Assembly (NCBI GenBank): GCA_004154925.1
Contig: QJNS01000214.1
Location: 62,001 to 126,000 of the forward strand
Source of the DNA: Monosporascus cannonballus
Lineage: Eukaryota; Ascomycota; Sordariomycetes; Xylariales
Direction of reading: 5' to 3'
Length of the DNA: 64,000 nucleotides
Each line of letters starts with the position of its first letter. Position 1 is the first letter of the stretch. Below are positions 22,904 to 33,101 of the stretch, one piece after another. The translations under genes and the position numbers were made by a program. The notes below the pieces were generated by a model. The model saw nothing but the letters and a program-made list of their open reading frames with translations, was not told where the DNA came from and ran no database searches.

Positions 22904-25374
22904 GGACCCAGGCAGCGGTAGCGGCCGGGGAGCAGCGGACGTTGGGCCCGGTCGAGCTCACGGCCCCGATGCCTGCGATGCCGGCCACTCCTACGATAGC
23001 GTGCTAATTACGGGCTACGGGCGAAAGGGGCAAAACAGGCTAACTACTTACACTACCAGGGCTAGACAGATAGAGTTCTTAGCGGGCAATACAAATAGGG
23101 GCGCGTGCATGGGGAGCATGGTGGGCTGTTCCTGATTTACGGAACTGGGTCGTGAGTGTGCATTAGGAATACAGGGGTAGATCACCGTGATCATTGTCCT
23201 TGCTTGGCCTGATCATATTTACCGCTTACAGGCTACATTGTAAATACATAAGGAGCTACAGTTTCCCGCGATTGCCTGTTGCTTCTACCCTGTCTGAGTC
23301 CCCAAGTTGCACCGTCTACCAACGTATCATGACGGTTGTCGTCTCGAGGGTGCGATGCTGTACGGCAATCGTACCCTCTGAATATAGAACTTTTGTTTTC
23401 ATGGCCGTGGTTTGGTAATCAGATAGCCATGCAGGGGCGAAAACTACCTAGTCGCCACTGGCTTGGCAAGCCTTTTGGGATCTACATAATTTCCTCTCCG
23501 GGCCGGATCGGCGGAAACGAACCCACCCCCACCCATGCACATGCACCTTTCGTATAATCCTCCTACCGTACCAAGCGAGCCTGGGCTGACGCTGATGCAT
23601 GCCCTGATCTCAGGGCCGAGGTGGCTTATTGTGTGGAGACAGAAGGACGCGATGTGACCCTGCGGGAGTGTGTATTGGCGTTGGCTGCATGCATATGGGA
23701 AGGTGGAAAGAAACTGCGAAGTATGCATGAGGGAGCTGCTTGAGGAAGGATTTTCATACCTCATCATGGTCTGTAGTTACTTTGAGGTATACTCTGGCTC
23801 GGCTGCTGTGTAATTCGAACTCAAGCGCGATTATGTCGCTACCTGCTAGGGTAACGCCCACGACAACTAAAACGAACAATGATGTCTGATCTAGAGACCG
23901 GAATCGCATCGCACCTTCATAAATGTGTGTTGTATGTACTGAGGAGAGATTTACATTAAATCTGGGGTGGAAGACTGGATTTTGGTACGACCTCAATGTC
24001 ATCGTGTGCTACCTGGGTGGATGCCATACTTGACCTAGCGGGTATTGCAGGATGACATCGAGGAAGGTCGATGCACTCTCGATGTTTTAACTCTTATCAA
24101 CATCAACGCCAGCAAGACTGCCCCCGTCGTCATGCTCGGCCTCCTCGACGGACACTATGTCCGCGGCATCATCCTCACGCGCGTCACCGGCCTCCCTTAG
24201 CTTGCTGCACCTCACGAGTGCGCAGACCTCGTCGGGAGCGCACCGGTGGACGATGCCGGCCTTGGTGTCCTCGACGTCCCGTAACGCCGGGAGACGAGGC
24301 GGCTCCGCGCGGGCCATTTGATTGCGCAGCGACCCACGCAGGATGACCAGGCGCATGATACCGGTACCTGCCCCATCACCATCGCTGGCGGCGCGGCTCT
24401 GCTGCCCGTTACCCGTCGTTTATCGAGGCGTGCGTGTGCCCGGCCGGCCTCCCGAGCAGGAGCTCACGCTTGCCCTGCGCATTGGCGTCTTTCTTGCCGC
24501 GACAAGGTCCTCTCTCTGGTAAATGAACATGTCCAGTTATTTCAATGCCCCGCAAGCACTCGCCCGATGCAGTGCCGCTGGTCGTTAGCAGCAGAAGCAC
24601 CTCGCGCACAGGTCTTGAATCTTCACACGGCAGTACTACTCAATTAAAGTGTCATCAGCAGCTGAGCCGATGCTTCGGCCTTTGGCTTTGTAGTCTGGAA
24701 ACCCGATTGCCCTTTTACGAGGAGGACCCATTTTTTCACCACAGATGTCTACCCGCTGTCCTGTGCCATATCAACGAAGATGCGGCCTTTTATCACGATG
24801 AGATTATAGTTATTCGGGCATGGCGTGGGTTCAACATCTGGCTGGCGTTGCGGAGGTCTTCATCATAGATGCTGATCTCTTACTGGGGTGGGAGGATTAC
24901 CTGCAAATAGTTCCGATGACTCTTTCGCGCGTTGAATTGCTATACGGCGAAGGTGGAAAGGATCTCACCGATTGCAGCTGGACTAGGGGTGTTACTTTAG
25001 AGCGGAGTTGACTCTTAAGCCACAAACCACATTTCATAAGCCACAGGTAGATATGGGGCTTATCGATGGGCATCAATACACAATGAAGTCATCCTGCTGT
25101 CCACTTTACTTACGCTGTTTACGCTAAGTTTACGGAGTGAAGCTCGGTGCTTCTCCCTACTCAACACCTCTAACATCTAGTATAGCAACTGGATGGAACA
25201 ATGACAAGCACCCGAAATGAATAATTGAATCGTCTGTTAATCTTAATACAAGCGTTTTATCCTAGGCTTTATGGTAGCTGTCCTCCCCATTATCCTACTC
25301 TAAGCTGAGCTTTCCCCTGGTATCTTTCGCTTACTGAGATCATCCTCTCTCACAACTCACGGTGAGAACCAACA
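22904..25374. other. Intergenic region with one possible coding relic
   Basis: Apart from the 24051-24200 frame listed separately I find no supported gene. Open frames around 24087-24650 overlap on both strands and reflect locally high GC. The segment 25,310-25,374 is pyrimidine-rich and probably holds the leader of the DUF155 gene. Confidence 0.5.
24051..24200 (+). pseudogene. Possible orphan exon, unknown family
   Basis: Directly after a good acceptor (ATTGCAG, ending at 24050) a 49-codon frame reads like ordinary protein: an acidic start (Asp-Asp-Ile-Glu-Glu), Leu-Thr-Leu-Ile-Asn, Val-Val-Met-Leu-Gly-Leu-Leu-Asp-Gly and Gly-Ile-Ile-Leu-Thr-Arg-Val, then TAG. No upstream exon could be joined to it and I do not recognise the family. 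It may be the remnant of a lost gene, or chance. Confidence 0.3.
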
Positions 25375-27142
25375 ATGGCATCGCCCAAACAAGACAGACC
25401 TTCGGGGTCGTCTATGCGGTTTATCTCCGTAGACAATGTCCTCCAATATGCCTCCCAGATACCCTCCGGTCAGCCGCGCGGGCCCCCTAGACCGGCCCAA
25501 CGTAATATTTCCGGTTTACGACGAACGAGCGGCGGCCTGCCAAACTTAACGTCTCGGACCGGTCAACAGAACATGCCATCGAGAACTACGCGGATTAGTG
25601 AGAAGCTAGTGTTATTGCCTGAAACAGTCGAGCAAGAGGACGATGGGGAAGCAGAGGCTGTCATCCGGGAGACCGAAAACCAAGACCGGCCTTTGAAGGA
25701 TGAAGAACTAGACGTATTGCGCAAGAGAGGTGGACTTCGCGGAAAGACGCAAGCGGAGCGACTGCCTAAGCCCCAGAGAGCCGAAAAGTTTTCGAGGCTT
25801 ACGGCATACTGTACAGCGCAGGCGTACAAGATGAAGTCCATCTCCGAGTTTCTTAGGGAGAAGCACGATGCGAAGACGAAACTATACGACGATTGTCTAT
25901 ACACCGTCTATCACACGCCTCTTTTACCGGGAGTCGGCGGCTATCGTGTGCGAAGTCGAGCAATACTGAAGACTCCGGGCACAGGCAAGACGGTTCTTGA
26001 TCTCGAGATAGAGCGGACCGAGCAAAGAGACGAGCATATGGGTTACTTCGACGAGTATACATTTGGGGGAAATGGTGGCAGTCCTGGCAATGGCTATCAT
26101 GGATCGGAGACAGATCGAGATCATATGAGGCGGCAGGAGGACGAGCGGCATGGTTTTACCCCGATCAATAGGCTTGCACCTGACGCCAAGCAGTTCGCCG
26201 AGCTTTTCATCTTCTCCTACGGCGTCGTTGTCTTCTGGAATTTCACCGAGCAGCAGGAGAAGGCGATTCTGGCGGATATTACCTTTGCCGAGAACGAGGC
26301 AGGACTGCCGTTGGTCACACGACCGCTCGACCGGAGCGAAGTCGAGACGGAGGAGTTCAACTTCGAATACAGCAATGATATCAAGAGGCCGCGGGTATTC
26401 AATGACATGATTACGCTCATGCCGCGATCAGATCACATGGTTAAGCTGACTATCAGCCATGCCATCGCACAGAGCACGAAACTATGCTACTTCGAAGAGC
26501 GGTTGGGAGAGGCCATGTTGAATGCTGCGCATGTGCCGAAGCGGCTTGCCGAGACTGGTGAAATGAAAATGGGCAGGACGGAGCTCGTCAAAATCCAAGG
26601 CCGTTTATTCAAGAGTCGCGTTGATATCAATCTCTGTAAGTCACTCTTACCTCTTGCGGCCTCGCAAGAACTGACGGTTCTTTAAAGCCTCCAACATATT
26701 GGATGTTCCCAACTTCTTCTGGGACTCTGAGCCAAATTTGCATCCGCTCTATGTTGCTATCCGAGAGTATCTCGAGATTGACTTACGCACGAAGGTGGTA
26801 AACGAGCGATGCCGCGTCTTCCTCGAACTTGCAGAAATATTGTCAGATTCTGTCGCCGACTCGAAAATGAGCGCTATAACATGGATCATAATTATACTCA
26901 TTGTCATCAGTATCCTCGTCACGGTAACCGAGGTGGCTCTGCGTTTCGGTATTCTCTCCAAAGGAAGAGCAAACGGCGGCAGTACGGTTAATCCGGAAGG
27001 CATGTTTGATCCCGGTTGGATGAGCGCGCTGTCGAACGCTACCCTTGAGGAGCTGAGATACTGGAGCGCTCGTTTGAGCGAGCAACAGCGGAATGCTGTC
27101 TGCGGTGCAGGCTCTATTGGGACGAACTTTGCAGAGCTCTGA
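25375..27142 (+). CDS. DUF155 family protein, RMD1/Sif3-like, C-terminal membrane anchor
   Basis: Two exons, 25375-26635 and 26688-27142 (intron of 52 bp, GTAAGT donor, ACTGAC branch site), encode 571 residues. The first 130 are basic, low-complexity and acidic in turn, including Arg-Ile-Ser-Glu-Lys-Leu-Val-Leu-Leu-Pro-Glu. The DUF155 (RMND1/Sif2-Sif3) core lies at about 140-480, with Tyr-Gly-Val-Val-Val-Phe-Trp-Asn-Phe-Thr, Glu-Glu-Phe-Asn-Phe-Glu-Tyr and Leu-Ala-Glu-Thr-Gly. A hydrophobic helix at about 483-505 follows, which is the family's usual C-terminal anchor. Yeast RMD1 is linked to meiotic nuclear division and S. pombe Sif3 was found as a Sad1-interacting factor; the molecular role is unclear. 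The start is the first ATG after a stop-rich leader, in context AACAATGGC. The gene is intact and of normal family length. Confidence 0.92.
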
Positions 27143-27408
27143 TAGATTTCCTGAACACCTAGAGGCATGGAGCCGGCGCAAACGTGGTCATTTTGTCGAT
27201 ACCCCCTTCATCTGCACATGGGTAATACATTATCGTTACAGCACCAGGACCGCGACGGTATATCAGTTGTCCCCTTCCTCTATATACGTCTCACAATAGA
27301 TCTCGCAAACCAGTAGTCGTTTTAGCCGCGGATTGGCTGTGGCACATCTAATAATATTCTTAATTTGAACGCCTCCCGCCTGCCTATGGTTCCATATGAG
27401 CTCGGCCT

Positions 27409-28190
27409 TTAGTTGCCGATGCCGGTTATCACTTCCCTGCTTCCTTCTTCCCAAGCCATTTCGCACTTCTGCTTGCTAATTCTCCAGGGATTCAAGCCTT
27501 TCTCCTCGAGATGCTTCAGCCGAACGAGCTCGAAGTATGCCAGTCCCTGCGACAATGATCCATCAGTCCCGTGTTCTTCGGCATATACTGCCACCGTTCC
27601 TAGGGCGACGGTCGTCGGACCTACCGACAGGGGATGAGGATACTTACCCCATTGTGCACCAGAGAGCCGTTGCGGACTATATGCGCGCCTCCATGGGTAA
27701 CTACCGTGCAGCTCTCGGGCCTAGCAGAGTTCTGCCCGGGCTGGGGGAGTTCGATCAGAAGGCCCCTGAAGATGAGGCGTGTCAGCTAGCCTTTCTCGGC
27801 GTGGTATCTGAGGTCCTCTTGCGGGCCCGTGGAAATAGGGGACTCACGTGTATACGTGCTGCGACGCGTCGAAAGCCTCCAGCATCGGCTGGAGAGTCCT
27901 TGCCCACTCTTCACCGGTGGTGTGCGTAGGCTTCCCGCCAAAAAGCGACGTATAGTCGATCTCGACGCGAGGCGCGAAGACGTCTTTTATCAGGCCTTCC
28001 GTGGACTTGGTGTCGTAGTAGATAGGCTGGTGGGACCGGCGTTAGTCGTTCCGCTTTTTATAGTAGACTGTTGCGCCTTGCTGTGACTGATGGTTGGGTG
28101 CGTTCATGAAACACTCACGAGTCGGGACAGGGTATCGTGGACGTTGGCCCTGTCGAGGAGGTATATTTGAATATCGTATGGAGACGCCAT
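27409..28190 (-). CDS. SnoaL-like domain protein
   Basis: Minus-strand gene with four exons (28190-28119, 28026-27848, 27765-27648, 27546-27409) giving 168 residues. All three introns have GTGAGT or GTAAGT donors and CAG acceptors, the first with an ACTAAC branch site, and the joined frame is open throughout. After an N-terminal helix (Leu-Leu-Asp-Arg-Ala-Asn-Val-His-Asp) come Val-Phe-Ala-Pro-x-Val-Glu-Ile-Asp-Tyr-Thr-Ser, typical of the alpha+beta-barrel SnoaL/NTF2-like fold in fungi, then Gly-Glu-Glu-Trp, and near the end Asn-Pro-Trp-Arg-Ile-Ser-Lys-Gln-Lys before Met-Ala-Trp-Glu-Glu-Gly. Members include polyketide cyclases, dehydratases and many uncharacterised proteins, so the substrate is unknown. 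It is divergent to the NmrA-like gene at 29131. The start is the only ATG that fits exon 1. Confidence 0.82.
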
Positions 28191-29130
28191 CGCTACAGTG
28201 TAATAAGGCTGATTGACAATGCCCCCTCAGCTAAGTACCCGGTTTCGCGAGTCTTTTTGGGAGTGGGCGCGCGGCAAGTGATAGGCGGGCACGGGAAAAT
28301 TCGCTGTGCTTTCATACATCCACCGGGACCAGTATCGCCAACCAGCCCAGTTACCTCTATTGGAGTTTCGCAACCTTATAATTCGAGTATCTTCTCCCAT
28401 GTCTTGCTTCCGGGTTTCGTATGTTTTATCCCAATAGCTACTCTACAAAATTAGTCCTTCTATCTCGCTCCACACGTAAATACGCCTAAGTCCGCGATAA
28501 CTCCTTGCCACTCCAGGGAACGCACGCCTCCACATAAGCCCCATTGTGACTATAATATATTATTATAATCACATTTGGGACAAGATCGCTCGAGAACCAT
28601 CATAGCTCCGGAACGACTAACTTGTCGACCTTGCCGACGGCTCAACAATTTATCCGCACCATGTCGTCGTCTCGCTTCATCCTCGTGGGAGGATGCCACT
28701 CTGGGTCCGGCCGGCCCTCCCCCCTGCAACTCTGAGGGGTATTCTTTGTTAGTTACCTCCACTGGACCACCAATATGCAGTATGAGGCTTAGAATGTAGG
28801 CTCAAAGAGAAATCGTACGGAATATCCAGTAACATTTCGACCAAGATCGACCTTCATCACTTTCCAATGGCGGCGAGCACTGGCAGCCTCTCAAAGTATG
28901 TTCTCTCCCATAGATATTTGTATGAGATTCTACCTGACTCTACGGTGGACCCTGTGGGGTAACTAATAAAGAATACTCCTGAGAGTTGTAGGCAAACGAC
29001 TCGAAGGTAAGCGACGTATAAGAAACAATTCATTCCTCGCGATCTTGCAATGCTTTCCACAGACCAGCACTCGTGATAAATTCGTTACCTTTCTACTTTG
29101 TGAGTCCCCATAGAGTCGATACCTCAAACC
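28191..29130. promoter_or_regulatory. Divergent intergenic region between SnoaL-like and NmrA-like genes
   Basis: About 0.94 kb with no supported gene. It would carry both promoters. The most conspicuous structure is an AT-rich imperfect palindrome at 28545-28573 whose outer arms are TGTGA and TCACA, listed separately. A leader rich in CA repeats (CACCACCAACACC) begins at the NmrA-like start itself. Confidence 0.45.
28545..28573. promoter_or_regulatory. 29-bp AT-rich imperfect palindrome
   Basis: The left arm TGTGACTATAATA and the right arm TATTATAATCACA are near inverse complements around a short AT core. It lies 355 bp from the SnoaL-like start and 558 bp from the NmrA-like start. It could be a regulator binding site, a transposon footprint or a terminator-like hairpin; the sequence alone does not decide. 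Confidence 0.35.
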
Positions 29131-30201
29131 ATGGCATCATCATCACCCACCACCAACACCACAACCACCCCCGGCGCTGTCTTCCTCACGGGCGGCACCG
29201 GCAAGGTAGCCAGCCGCATTGCGTCCCTACTGCAAGCGGCGGGCATACCGGCAATCATCGCGTCGCGCTCGGGGCGTGCGCCCCCTAGCTCGGTCTACAC
29301 GGGCGTCCGCTTCGACTGGGACGACCGGGCGACGTGGGAGCCCGCGCTACTCGCAGCTACAGCAAGGGCCTCGCAACTGAGCGCCGTCTTCCTCGTCACG
29401 CCCGGCATGCCGGATCCGGGCCCCGTGGCTGCTGCCTTCATGGACCTCGCGCGCGCTAGGGCTGGCGCGAATCGGTTCGTTCTGCTGAGTGCGAGCTCTG
29501 TCGAGGAGGGCGGCCCCGCCATGGGCCAGGTGCACGCGCTGCTGCGGGAGCGCGGAGAGAGGGGCGAGATCGGCTGGGCTGCTGTGAGGCCTACTTGGAT
29601 GCAGGGTGAGTTACCTATACATCTTCTACCTATTCTATAGGAGCACTTCGGCCGGATTTGGAATGCAAACAAGCCCCGAAGGAGACGTACTGCTCGCGAG
29701 GATATGCTTGTGATTGGAAGATTCTGCTGACTTCTGCTCGCCGCAGAGAACTTCATGGCGCAAGAGACGCATCTCAAATCCATCAGAGAAGAGGGTAAGA
29801 TCTACTCGGCGACGGGCGCGGGGAAGATCCCCTGGGTCTCGGCCGACGACGTCGCGGCCGTGGCCTTCGCGGCGCTGACGGCGCCCGAGTCGCCGAACCG
29901 GGACTTCCTGGTCCTGGGGCCCGAGCTGCTGTCGTACGGCGACCTCGCGGCGACCCTTACCGAGGCCCTCGGCCGCGAGATCTCCCACGGCGATATCAGC
30001 GAGGCGGAGCTCGTGCGCCGGCACCAGGGCTTCGGCATGCCGGCGCAGTATGCGGCGATCCTGGCCGCCATGGACACGGCGATCAAGAATGGCTCCGAGG
30101 ATCGTCTGAGCGATGTCGTGCTGCGGGTCACGGGACGCCCGCCCAGGAGATTTAGGGACTTCGTCGAGGAGAATAAAGATGTATGGAAGCCCGCAAATTA
30201 G
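29131..30201 (+). CDS. NmrA-like / EasG-type NAD(P)-binding reductase
   Basis: Exons 29131-29605 and 29747-30201 (141-bp intron, GTGAGT donor, GCTGAC branch site, CCGCAG acceptor) encode 309 residues. A Thr-rich leader is followed by the Rossmann motif Thr-Gly-Gly-Thr-Gly-Lys-Val at 20-26 and Ala-Ser-Arg-Ser-Gly at the end of the second strand. Later come Phe-Val-Leu-Leu-Ser-Ala-Ser-Ser, Val-Arg-Pro-Thr-Trp-Met-Gln-Glu-Asn-Phe across the splice, Lys-Ile-Pro-Trp-Val-Ser-Ala-Asp-Asp-Val-Ala and Val-Leu-Gly-Pro-Glu-Leu-Leu-Ser-Tyr. This is the NmrA/atypical SDR family close to EasG/FgaFS, which reduces clavine intermediates in ergot alkaloid pathways. Many fungi have paralogues with other substrates, and no dimethylallyltryptophan synthase is near, so a generic oxidoreductase is the safe reading. 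High GC and an intact frame suggest it is functional. Confidence 0.87.
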
Positions 30202-30664
30202 GCCATGTCCTAGCCTTATGGGTGAAAACAGAGTTCGAGAGCGTCTAGCTTGGTTGTAAGCTTTGAAAAATTTCTGAACACCACGCTAACCTCACGATGA
30301 AGCTCATATAATTTGTCACTCTAGAGGTCATACCCGGCTGATATGTCATCTAAAAGCCTTGTTAAACGACCCTTAATACATATACGCCGGAGATAGACAA
30401 TGTATGTAAGGCTCATCCAGGAATAACGTTGGTAACTGCCGGCAGACTTAAATAAGCGTAGGCGAACAGGGTCTTCGCGCTCTGCCAGCCACAAAGAAAA
30501 TGTAGAGATTCTATTTCGTAGGTAGGCGATTGTGTGTGATAATTTTTGGTACACGATGAATATATTGGGATGCATTTCACATCTAGGCTTTCATTAGATG
30601 GAAGACTAACATCCACCCGAGTTATGCTACCTCTTCTCTCAATACGATCCAATTTTCATCTGAA

Positions 30665-31227
30665 ATTGCACGAACTATACCCCTTGTCCGCCACACAGAG
30701 GGTCTCCCCAACGTGTGGTCAAATGGCTGGGACATCAAGGACCCCAGTCTCAAGGAAAATGGCGAGCAGCAGTGCAAGAACCTATCTAGGGCCTTCCCAT
30801 ACATGAACAAGGGTCACGTACCTCATAGCCGCCCCACTGAGGTGCAACATCCGGACCTGCCTGCAGACTTTCGGCCCCGTCGTAGCTTGTTTGTGGGGGG
30901 CGCAAGTCGTGCTCCTACGCGAGCTTCAGGAGCTCTGCCAGCAGACATGCAACGCGTGGTCCGAGCCTGAGAAACTGAGACCGGAGTTCGGCTACAAGGT
31001 GGATCTGGAACTTGTCCGGAAGGGCTGGTACGACGGGGGCCCGAACGGCGCCTTCCAGGAACGCAATCGTGAGCAGAGGGACGGGCGAGCCCAGAACGGC
31101 CTCGAGTGGGCTCTACAGCGTTTCCGAGTTTGCGGGCGACGACGACCACATCGTTATGATGACGCACGGCGTCCTCATCAACCGACGCTCCAGGACGCGG
31201 AGAGAATTTCTTGGAGGATCTTTTTGA
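30665..31227 (+). pseudogene. Histidine phosphatase (phosphoglycerate-mutase-like) pseudogene
   Basis: At 30665 the frame reads Pro-Leu-Val-Arg-His-Thr-Glu-Gly, the Arg-His-x-Glu catalytic signature (30689-30700), then Asp-Pro-Ser-Leu-Lys-Glu-Asn-Gly-Glu-Gln-Gln, which matches the usual Asp-x-x-Leu-Thr-x-x-Gly-x-x-Gln. After about 30812 a one-base shift is needed to continue into Ala-Pro-Leu-Arg and Leu-Leu-Arg-Glu-Leu-Gln-Glu. Another shift near 31,115 reaches His-Ile-Val-Met-Met-Thr-His-Gly, the block of the second catalytic His. No plausible introns sit at these points. No in-frame start codon is visible before 30665. The motifs are well kept, so inactivation looks recent; a sequencing indel is possible but two would be needed. 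Confidence 0.75.
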
Positions 31228-31609
31228 GGAACGTGGAGTATCGGTCCTTCCAGTTCTGTGATTCCCGCGACTCCACATCTGATGCCGCGTTGATAGGGAC
31301 CGATGAAAGTAAGCAGCGGCGCGCGGCTCTGCCTGACTTGCTCGTTACCTGAGATTCATAGCAACGTTAAGCGGGGGCGGACCCAAAGAATTATCAGATA
31401 ATGATTGCCGCGATTTGGCCGCCATGCCGTCTAAACGCACTTATGCACTTGAATTATCAAGATCTGGCTACTTTTAACCGTTAAACCAACTATTACGGGC
31501 CAACTCTCAGTCGGACACTTCCATATATAATCGTATATAAATAAACCGTTTAAGTAACTTCTCCAAAAAAAAGTCATTAAGAAAAGTAAAGCTTATTTAA
31601 GAACTTGGC

Positions 31610-33101
31610 ATCCATCGTATTTCGCTACGTAGGCTTGAGTTGCATGTAACGAAGCCCGGAAGTTCATGAAATGATCATCTAGATATCTACCAACCTCTTC
31701 TTTGCTTGCACGGACCTCTTTCGATGGAAACCCTTTGAACCTTTCCGTGATGTCTGGTACGAACCTCGAGGTTTCAAGGAGATTTTTGGGAGTCTCAAAT
31801 TGTAGGGCAAAATCTCGGACATAAACAACTTAGACTGACAACTATCAGCTGTCTTACATTCGTCAAGTGTGTCGATAAGGAGGTAGAACTTGGAATACGT
31901 ATTGGCGACTAACTTGAGAATTTTGAATCTCGTTGAACGGCGGCCTTGACCGACCGATTTCACGTCGCTCGTGAAGGTCTCGGAGGATGTCTGGCAGAGA
32001 CGGCTGGATTTGGGCGTCAGGTGCTAAAGGTCGGGATATCGGTGGAACCTTCTGGATAGGGGTCTTAGGGCTATATTATAGGGGACTTCCCCCCTTAGAT
32101 ATTTAGGAAGGGGAGGCGTTAATGGTCACCTCTACTTCTACCTAACAGCTAGCTTCCTGCCTTTCACTCTATGCTACCTTTTTTTCTCTGGTATTGGGCC
32201 AGTTGCTTCAGCAGGCCGGGGGGCAAACCCTGAAGCTCTTGCTCGTCTGTGCGGTTGAAGCTGAAATAGACGTAAGCTATCCCAATGGTTGGGTCGGAAC
32301 TGAATCTGTCGTGTAGATCTTAGTAATTGATGTAAGGGTGGTCTTGCCAGCTCAAGGGATGCCTGGGCAGAATAGCTTTTGGTTGCTGAGCATGAGCCAG
32401 CGGTGGTACTCTTCGGAGTCAAGAAGCTACTGGCCCGTTCCAGGCCGTGCCCTACTGTAGGAGTCGCTCTGTTGAGCTGCATAGTTCAGTGGTGTGAGCC
32501 AGTTAAGGGTACCTTGCCGTTTCTCATCAGCTTCGCGCGTATCCTGGCGGATATGTAGGCGATCAACACCGTCCTTCAGGCCTTCAAACTGGGCTCTATG
32601 GTCCATTGAAGGCCATTTAAGGACTTCCAGTAGCTTGTCCAGCTTTTCCCCATTTGCCGTAGAGTATCCCTGAATCTTCTGCGTGAGCTTCCGGTGTTCG
32701 TTATCCAAGGCGAACTTTAGCAGGCTCTTCTCAGTTTCAATTGTCTCAATGATAATTTGCACTTCCTTCTCTTCAAATGGCCATTTCAGAGCCGAAACTG
32801 CCCTTCGAGCCCCCTCCTTAGGTTGTAGTCTGGTCTGCATAGCGCCGAGTGTGGTTTTCAGTCGCCCTAATGGGTATCAGGCCCGTCGAGAGCCTTGATC
32901 GTCTCCGACCATGCTTTACCCTCTCCTAAGTCATCGAACGGGTCGCGTAGTTCTTGGATGAAATCGTCGCATGCTAGCAATTCACTCCAAATTCGATTCC
33001 GTTCCTTGGTTGCACCGGTGGCATTGGTAATATACCCAAAGATTTTGCTGGATAGGTTCAATGAGAGCAATTATACTCGCAGTGACACCGCGAGGCTCCA
33101 T
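31610..33101 (-). pseudogene. NACHT/STAND receptor-like pseudogene with fungal N-terminal domain
   Basis: Minus-strand relic starting at an ATG at 33101. The first residues (Val-Thr-Ala-Ser-Ile-Ile-Ala) and the following Ser-Lys-Ile-Phe-Gly-Tyr-Ile-Thr-Asn-Ala-Thr-Gly-Ala and Ala-Leu-Lys-Trp-Pro-Phe segments match the fungal N-terminal (HeLo-like) domain of STAND proteins, but lie in three frames, shifting near 33,070 and 32,870. Next come Trp-Leu-Thr-Pro-Leu-Asn-Tyr-Ala-Ala-Gln-Gln-Ser-Asp, a TAG at 32427-32429 replacing Trp, and the P-loop region Phe-Cys-Pro-Gly-Ile-Pro-stop-Ala-Gly-Lys-Thr, where a TGA (32352-32354) replaces the first P-loop Gly. A Walker B-like Leu-Leu-Ile-Asp-Thr-Leu-Asp-Glu-Cys lies near 31,880, and the relic fades after Arg-Tyr-Leu-Asp-Asp-His near 31,660. 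Such NTPases mediate heterokaryon incompatibility or immunity-like cell death; no C-terminal repeats remain here. Confidence 0.82.

Noticed and set aside
22243..22988. Several frames on both strands within the GC-rich 3' half of the Zn2Cys6 gene
   Set aside because: Shadow frames of the regulator's coding exon with Ala/Arg/Pro-rich artefact composition.
29131..30201. Calling the NmrA-like gene an ergot alkaloid pathway gene
   Set aside because: Similarity to EasG-type enzymes is visible, but no other pathway gene is in the window and related oxidoreductases with other roles are common.
30800..31120. Introns instead of frameshifts in the histidine phosphatase relic
   Set aside because: The frame changes fall where protein homology is continuous, with no GT-AG pair that would preserve it.
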